Source of the DNA: Meghimatium bilineatum
Lineage: Eukaryota > Mollusca > Gastropoda > Stylommatophora > Philomycidae
Reading direction: 5' to 3'
NCBI GenBank assembly: GCA_034231615.1
Contig: CM067310.1
Location: 3,702,510-3,766,509, forward strand
Length of the DNA stretch: 64,000 bases
The notes under the pieces are model-generated. The model did not search any database. It saw nothing but the letters and a program-made list of their open reading frames with translations, and was not told where the DNA came from. Below are positions 62,301 to 64,000 of this stretch, piece by piece (within the stretch, counting starts at the first letter, position 1; each line of letters starts with the position of its first letter). The position numbers and the translations under genes are program-made.

Positions 62301-63925
62301 GGTTAATTTAATCGAAGATTAAAAAGTCGCTGGGCTGCTTTGAAAGTTTGGACTGCTCCTGAAAGCATCGATCTGCACGCTACACACTGAGTTCAAATCG
62401 ATGAATCTAGCAACTACAAAATGTGTCTTTATCAACATTTTATTTAGTTAAATAATTAAATTATTTGTTTCATTAAAATGTAGGTACTTCACCCTGTACT
62501 GTACTGAAAGTACTTTTAACCATCTTATTATCCTTTTAACCTGTTTCACATCTACCATCATTTGTGATTCTGCTATACACACCAAAGCACACACAGAAAT
62601 AGCCTTATTTTCAAAATGGAGAACTAACAGATTTATACCTTCTCAAGGATGTCCAAGCAGCAGATAGATTTCAAGCTTCAACTTACCACTTGTTAGCATT
62701 TCAAGTTGTTCAGAGAGTGTTTTCGAGGCATTGAATGTACGAAACACTTTTGCTGTAAGACCCTCCATGAGATCTTGGAGATGTTTATTGAGAATGGTGG
62801 TCTGCAAACAGGAAAATATGTGTTATCAGCAATATAACTGATGTAAAAATGGGTTAGTCTGTTGTGTGTGCGATTGCTTAATCTTGTGCGATTGCTTAAT
62901 CTTGTGAGACTGCTTTATCTCGTTTCATTGCTTAATCTTGTTTTATTACTTAATCTTGTGAGACTGCTTAATCTCTTTTCATTGCTTAATCTTGTTTTAT
63001 TACTTAATCTTGTGAGACTGCTTAATCTTGTGAGACTGCTTAATCTTGTGAGACTGCTTAATCTCGTTTCATTGCTTAATCTTGTGTCATTGCTTAATCT
63101 TGTGAGACTGCTTAATCTCAATTCATTGCTTAATCTTGTTTGTTTCATTGCTTAATTTTGTGTGATTGTTTAATCTAAAGTTTGATTGTTTAAATGCCAT
63201 CTGCAAAACGCAACACAAATTTCCGGGTGTGACACCCTTAACAACTTTTTAACAAATTTGTGATTCATCCCTATCCAGTTTTGTAACTAGAATCAAGTTT
63301 AAATTTAACTTTTTAACCTTTAGCACACGCATGTCAAACTTAGACTCCATCAATATCATATACTTACATTCAGCCTTTCAACCTACTCCACCAATATCCC
63401 ATACTTACATTCAATCTGTCAAACCTAGACTCCACCAATTTCATATACTTACACTCAACCTGTCAAACCTAGACTCCAACAATCCCATACTTACACTCAA
63501 CCTGTCAAACCTAGACTACAATAATGTCATATACTTACACTCAACCTGTCAAACCTAGACTCCAATAATGTCATATACTTACACTCAACCTGTCAAACCT
63601 AGACTCCACCAATGTCATGTACTTACACTCAACCTGTCAAACCTAGACTCCCCCAATGTCATATACTTACATTCAGTCTGTCAAAAAGATCATCCTCTGG
63701 CTGCTTATTCTCCATAAATAACTGAAGATTCCTATATACACGTTTCTCCACAGGTATTGCATTCTGATAGCGAATGGAGTCTTTCCCAAGGAAGTCAAAC
63801 TCAACAACGTTCTGCTTCTCACCTCTCTCATCATGTAGCTTGATATGCTCCACACGCAAAGAGCAACAACCGACAGTATCTGCTGTTTCTCCTTCTTCTT
63901 TTTCATTGCCGGCTCTCAGGGCAAG
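53213..63925 (-). CDS. TOP1: DNA topoisomerase I, 3' seven coding exons (gene continues off the right edge)
   Basis: Nuclear type IB topoisomerase: it nicks one DNA strand through a 3'-phosphotyrosine, lets the helix swivel and reseals it, relaxing supercoils during transcription and replication. Coding exons in transcript order: 63925..63671, 62801..62687, 61241..61114, 59399..59305, 56392..56314, 54698..54628, 53315..53213. All introns are GT..AG and all phases agree. The joined exons give 281 residues, the same length as human residues 485-765, with no gap needed. All catalytic residues are visible: Arg in LALRAGNEK, Lys in FLGKDSIRY, Arg in KVFRTFNAS, His in LCNHQRA and the nucleophile Tyr in [10 protein letters not shown] (human 488, 532, 590, 632, 723). 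Introns are 869, 1445, 1714, 2912, 1615 and 1312 bp and are filled with minisatellites and retroelements. The N-terminal and core exons lie beyond 63925. The gene looks intact and functional. Confidence 0.96.
53524..53595. repeat. 16-bp tandem repeat, 4-5 copies, TOP1 intron
   Basis: Unit AGATTCAAATACAACA. Confidence 0.9.
53820..53965. repeat. Dispersed repeat D4, copy 2 (TOP1 intron)
   Basis: Diverged match to 46605-46755. Confidence 0.55.
54004..54156 (+). mobile_element. SINE-A copy (TOP1 intron)
   Basis: GATGAGGATGGATTTGCCTG GCC to GAGTTTGAGAACGAATGCAA AG; older than the other copies by divergence. Confidence 0.8.
54291..54558 (-). mobile_element. SINE-B copy (TOP1 intron)
   Basis: CTTCTTCTGCATTCGTTTTC to CCCCGACAACACACGGGC, body complete without the tRNA head, 70 bp downstream of the active-site exon donor in gene direction. 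Confidence 0.88.
54628..54698 (-). CDS. TOP1: TOP1 exon: active-site tyrosine
   Basis: 71 nt encoding [20 protein letters not shown] then SVA and two bases of a Trp codon. The nucleophilic Tyr (human 723) is the TAT codon at 54654-54656. The acceptor is TATCCACAG and the donor GTGAGT. Being present and uninterrupted, it argues that the gene is active. Confidence 0.97.
54976..55038 (+). repeat. Dispersed repeat D5, copy 2 (TOP1 intron)
   Basis: Inverse match to 39143-39216. Confidence 0.6.
55263..55795 (+). mobile_element. NL2 retrotransposon 3' end, open 171-codon frame (TOP1 intron)
   Basis: The plus frame 55268..55783 is uninterrupted: [77 protein letters not shown] and [17 protein letters not shown]. 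This is the C-terminal part of a non-LTR reverse-transcriptase polyprotein, 5' truncated, ending in a (GAT)n tail as in the family's other copies. An open frame implies recent insertion. It is antisense to TOP1. Confidence 0.85.
55796..56280 (+). mobile_element. NL5 retrotransposon tail, decayed (TOP1 intron)
   Basis: Aligns with 60850-61070: GCAGAAGAGCCAGGGGTAGA ACAAAGGAAACACTCAGA, GCACAGAATAGCTTTGAACA GACAGAATTGGAGAGATCTG ACCTCT. A second similar tail follows (56090-56280). Confidence 0.65.
56314..56392 (-). CDS. TOP1: TOP1 exon: end of linker
   Basis: 79 nt. One base completes the split Leu codon, then [18 protein letters not shown] and [20 protein letters not shown] is almost invariant in animal TOP1. 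The acceptor is TTCTTTTTAG and the donor GTCAGT. An 18-bp GC-rich array starts about 130 bp upstream of this acceptor, in the preceding intron. Confidence 0.96.
56519..56899. repeat. GC-rich minisatellite, 18-bp unit, 21 copies, TOP1 intron
   Basis: Unit CCCTCGCGGTCAGATAAA, nearly perfect (one CCCACG and one CCCCCG unit). Each unit carries two CpGs in an otherwise AT-rich region, so it is a 380-bp CpG-dense block 127 bp upstream of a TOP1 acceptor. Confidence 0.97.
57022..57305 (-). mobile_element. SINE-B copy, diverged (TOP1 intron)
   Basis: GTCTTCTGCTTTTGTTCTAA to GGAACTGGCAACACATGCGG. Confidence 0.8.
57406..58114 (+). mobile_element. NL3 non-LTR insertion with perfect 27-bp target duplication (TOP1 intron)
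   Basis: AGTGCTAGTATACACAAATC TAAACAA occurs exactly at 57406-57432 and 58088-58114. Between them 655 bp encode the 3' end of a non-LTR element: [57 protein letters not shown], then after a frameshift near 57900-57930 [22 protein letters not shown], a C-terminal zinc finger whose last His is Tyr. 5' truncation and a long target duplication are normal for target-primed reverse transcription. Confidence 0.92.
58400..58720 (+). repeat. Dispersed repeat D3, copy 2 (TOP1 intron)
   Basis: Matches parts of 26875-27430 but lacks its 27094 hammerhead-like stretch. Confidence 0.55.
59090..59269 (-). mobile_element. SINE-B copy with about 100-bp internal deletion (TOP1 intron)
   Basis: Runs TTCTTCTTCTGCGTTCTTTC ... 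GTGTCATGG then directly CCAACTCCATCCCATAACC ... CCCCGACAACACACGG; the middle with the GTCGGATGTG block is missing. Confidence 0.85.
59305..59399 (-). CDS. TOP1: TOP1 exon: coiled-coil linker
   Basis: 95 nt encoding [31 protein letters not shown] and two bases of a Leu codon. Lys/Glu-rich helical sequence is as expected for the two-helix linker that joins the core to the C-terminal domain and slows strand rotation. This is the least conserved exon, and it was recognised from phase, splice sites (CATGTCAG acceptor, GTAAGT donor) and position. Confidence 0.9.
59500..59655. repeat. Minisatellite, about 43-bp unit, 3-4 copies (TOP1 intron)
   Basis: Unit CTCAGAGCTACACGATCATA TCCCTAGCAAATAGTTAAAT TTC. 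Confidence 0.9.
59690..60075 (+). mobile_element. Non-LTR retrotransposon tail, decayed (TOP1 intron)
   Basis: Plus frames read [35 protein letters not shown] and [37 protein letters not shown], a widespread non-LTR C-terminus, broken by stops and frameshifts. Confidence 0.65.
60120..61070 (+). mobile_element. NL5 non-LTR reverse-transcriptase fragment, catalytic motif lost (TOP1 intron)
   Basis: Plus frames read [20 protein letters not shown], then [20 protein letters not shown] where the catalytic YADD is [41 protein letters not shown] and [13 protein letters not shown]. Several stops break it. Dead copy, antisense to TOP1, ending 44 bp from a TOP1 donor. Confidence 0.75.
61114..61241 (-). 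CDS. TOP1: TOP1 exon: core with His632 equivalent, start of linker
   Basis: 128 nt. The first two bases complete the Gly codon begun in the previous exon, followed by [28 protein letters not shown] and [12 protein letters not shown]. It contains the catalytic His of CNHQR, which stabilises the transition state. The acceptor is ATTGTGCAG and the donor GTATAC (weak but GT). It ends in phase 0. Confidence 0.96.
61360..61600 (+). mobile_element. NL2 retrotransposon 3' fragment (TOP1 intron)
   Basis: ATAAATAAAGATCAAACAAA TAAAGTA, ACATGACACCATCTTGAAGA CCTTACTT, GATGGACAGGCTACAATCTG and a final (GATGAT)n. Confidence 0.75.
61662..62200 (-). mobile_element. NL2 retrotransposon fragment, opposite orientation, split by SINE-A (TOP1 intron)
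   Basis: The reverse strand from ATCATCATTAAGTGCTGTG through ACTGTAACCTGTCCATCTTG to TTCTCCCTATTTTTCTATAT, resuming after the SINE with the frame [10 protein letters not shown]. It lies tail to tail with the copy at 61360. Confidence 0.75.
62008..62151 (-). mobile_element. SINE-A copy with 11-bp target duplication, inserted in NL2 (TOP1 intron)
   Basis: GCGTTCATTCTCAAACTCCT GCTGG to GACACATCTGTCCTCTGCC; ATATATCCACA is on both sides (about 61985-61995 and 62153-62163). Confidence 0.88.
62687..62801 (-). CDS. TOP1: TOP1 exon: core with Arg590 equivalent
   Basis: 115 nt encoding [15 protein letters not shown] through EQLEMLTS plus the first base of a Gly codon (ends in phase 1). The acceptor is TGTTTGCAG and the donor GTAAGT. 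It contains the catalytic Arg of [10 protein letters not shown]. It joins the preceding exon as RLN/TTILNK, matching the family. Confidence 0.97.
62868..63178. repeat. Minisatellite, about 18-20-bp unit, about 16 copies (TOP1 intron)
   Basis: Variants of GCTTAATCTTGTGAGACT and GCTTAATCTYGTTTCATT alternate; ends about 65 bp upstream of the acceptor of exon 62801..62687 in gene direction. Confidence 0.92.
63335..63670 (-). repeat. TOP1: Minisatellite, 44-bp unit, derived from the TOP1 exon/donor boundary
   Basis: Unit on the plus strand TCATATACTTACACTCAACC TGTCAAACCTAGACTCCAAT AATG. On the transcribed (minus) strand each unit reads TTTGACAGGTTGAGT/GTAAGTATATGA, against TTTGACAGACTGAAT/GTAAGTATATGA at the true exon end. 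Decoy GTAAGTA sites are at 63620, 63576, 63532, 63488, 63446, 63402 and 63361 (left coordinate), spaced 41-44 bp; the real one is at 63664. Confidence 0.93.
63671..63925 (-). CDS. TOP1: TOP1 exon: catalytic core with Arg488 and Lys532 equivalents
   Basis: Eighty-five codons, phase 0 at both ends, from [12 protein letters not shown] to EDDLFDRLN. The acceptor is ATCCTCAG on the minus strand (AG at 63926-63927) and the donor is GTAAGTAT (63663-63670). It holds the catalytic Arg of ALRAGNEK and the Lys of FLGKDSIRY. The last bases of the exon and its donor resemble the unit of the minisatellite that follows at once in the intron, so the exon end appears to have seeded that array. Confidence 0.97.
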
Positions 63926-63960
63926 CTGAGGATAGATATGGTTAGTCATAAATTTATAAG

Positions 63961-63984
63961 TAAAAAAAAAAAAAAAAAAAAAAA
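63961..63984 (+). repeat. Poly-A tract in a TOP1 intron
   Basis: About 24 A residues 35 bp upstream (gene direction) of the acceptor of exon 63925; on the transcribed strand it is a T run. Confidence 0.95.
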
Positions 63985-64000
63985 ATCACATATAATTTAA

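Overview
This is a eukaryotic, intron-containing, gene-poor and repeat-swollen stretch of AT-rich DNA. Intron-bearing genes, SINEs with tRNA-like heads, 5'-truncated non-LTR retrotransposons and a mariner point to an invertebrate animal. The retroelement style would suit a lophotrochozoan such as a mollusc, but that is an impression and the sequence alone does not prove it.

Only two host genes can be defended, both on the minus strand. (1) 17783..14058: a two-exon, 332-residue NAD-dependent sugar epimerase/dehydratase of the extended short-chain dehydrogenase/reductase family. Its 2.7-kb intron carries a 32-bp minisatellite, and a 1.06-kb A/T-rich minisatellite begins about 40 bp beyond its stop codon. 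(2) 63925..53213: the last seven coding exons of DNA topoisomerase I (TOP1). They cover the catalytic core, linker and C-terminal domain, 281 residues, with all five catalytic residues present. The 5' half of the gene lies beyond the right edge. A further possible exon near 23.2 kb (minus) is weak.

Most of the rest is repeats. Roughly a fifth of the window is tandem arrays: about 30 separate minisatellites with units of 16-66 bp. The largest is a 4.4-kb array of a 30-bp unit with higher-order structure (5.43-9.86 kb). Others are an almost perfect 18-bp array (35.1-36.0 kb), a 25-bp array (50.9-51.8 kb), and 47- and 50-bp arrays (28.7-29.8 and 24.3-25.2 kb).

Interspersed elements include: three SINE-like families (A, B and C, several copies with exact target-site duplications); decayed non-LTR retrotransposon fragments of at least five lineages; an internally deleted mariner with perfect 31-bp inverted repeats and an open frame; a 507-bp hAT-like MITE; and a 232-bp fold-back MITE. 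Several insertions are nested, which gives a relative order of events.

The most notable structures are: a minisatellite that has amplified the TOP1 exon/intron boundary, giving seven decoy 5' splice sites behind the real one; a 27-bp array that is an in-frame amplification inside a retrotransposon reading frame; the deleted but open mariner; and a non-LTR insertion with a perfect 27-bp target duplication inside a TOP1 intron. No CRISPR, operon, rRNA or convincing functional tRNA gene is present.
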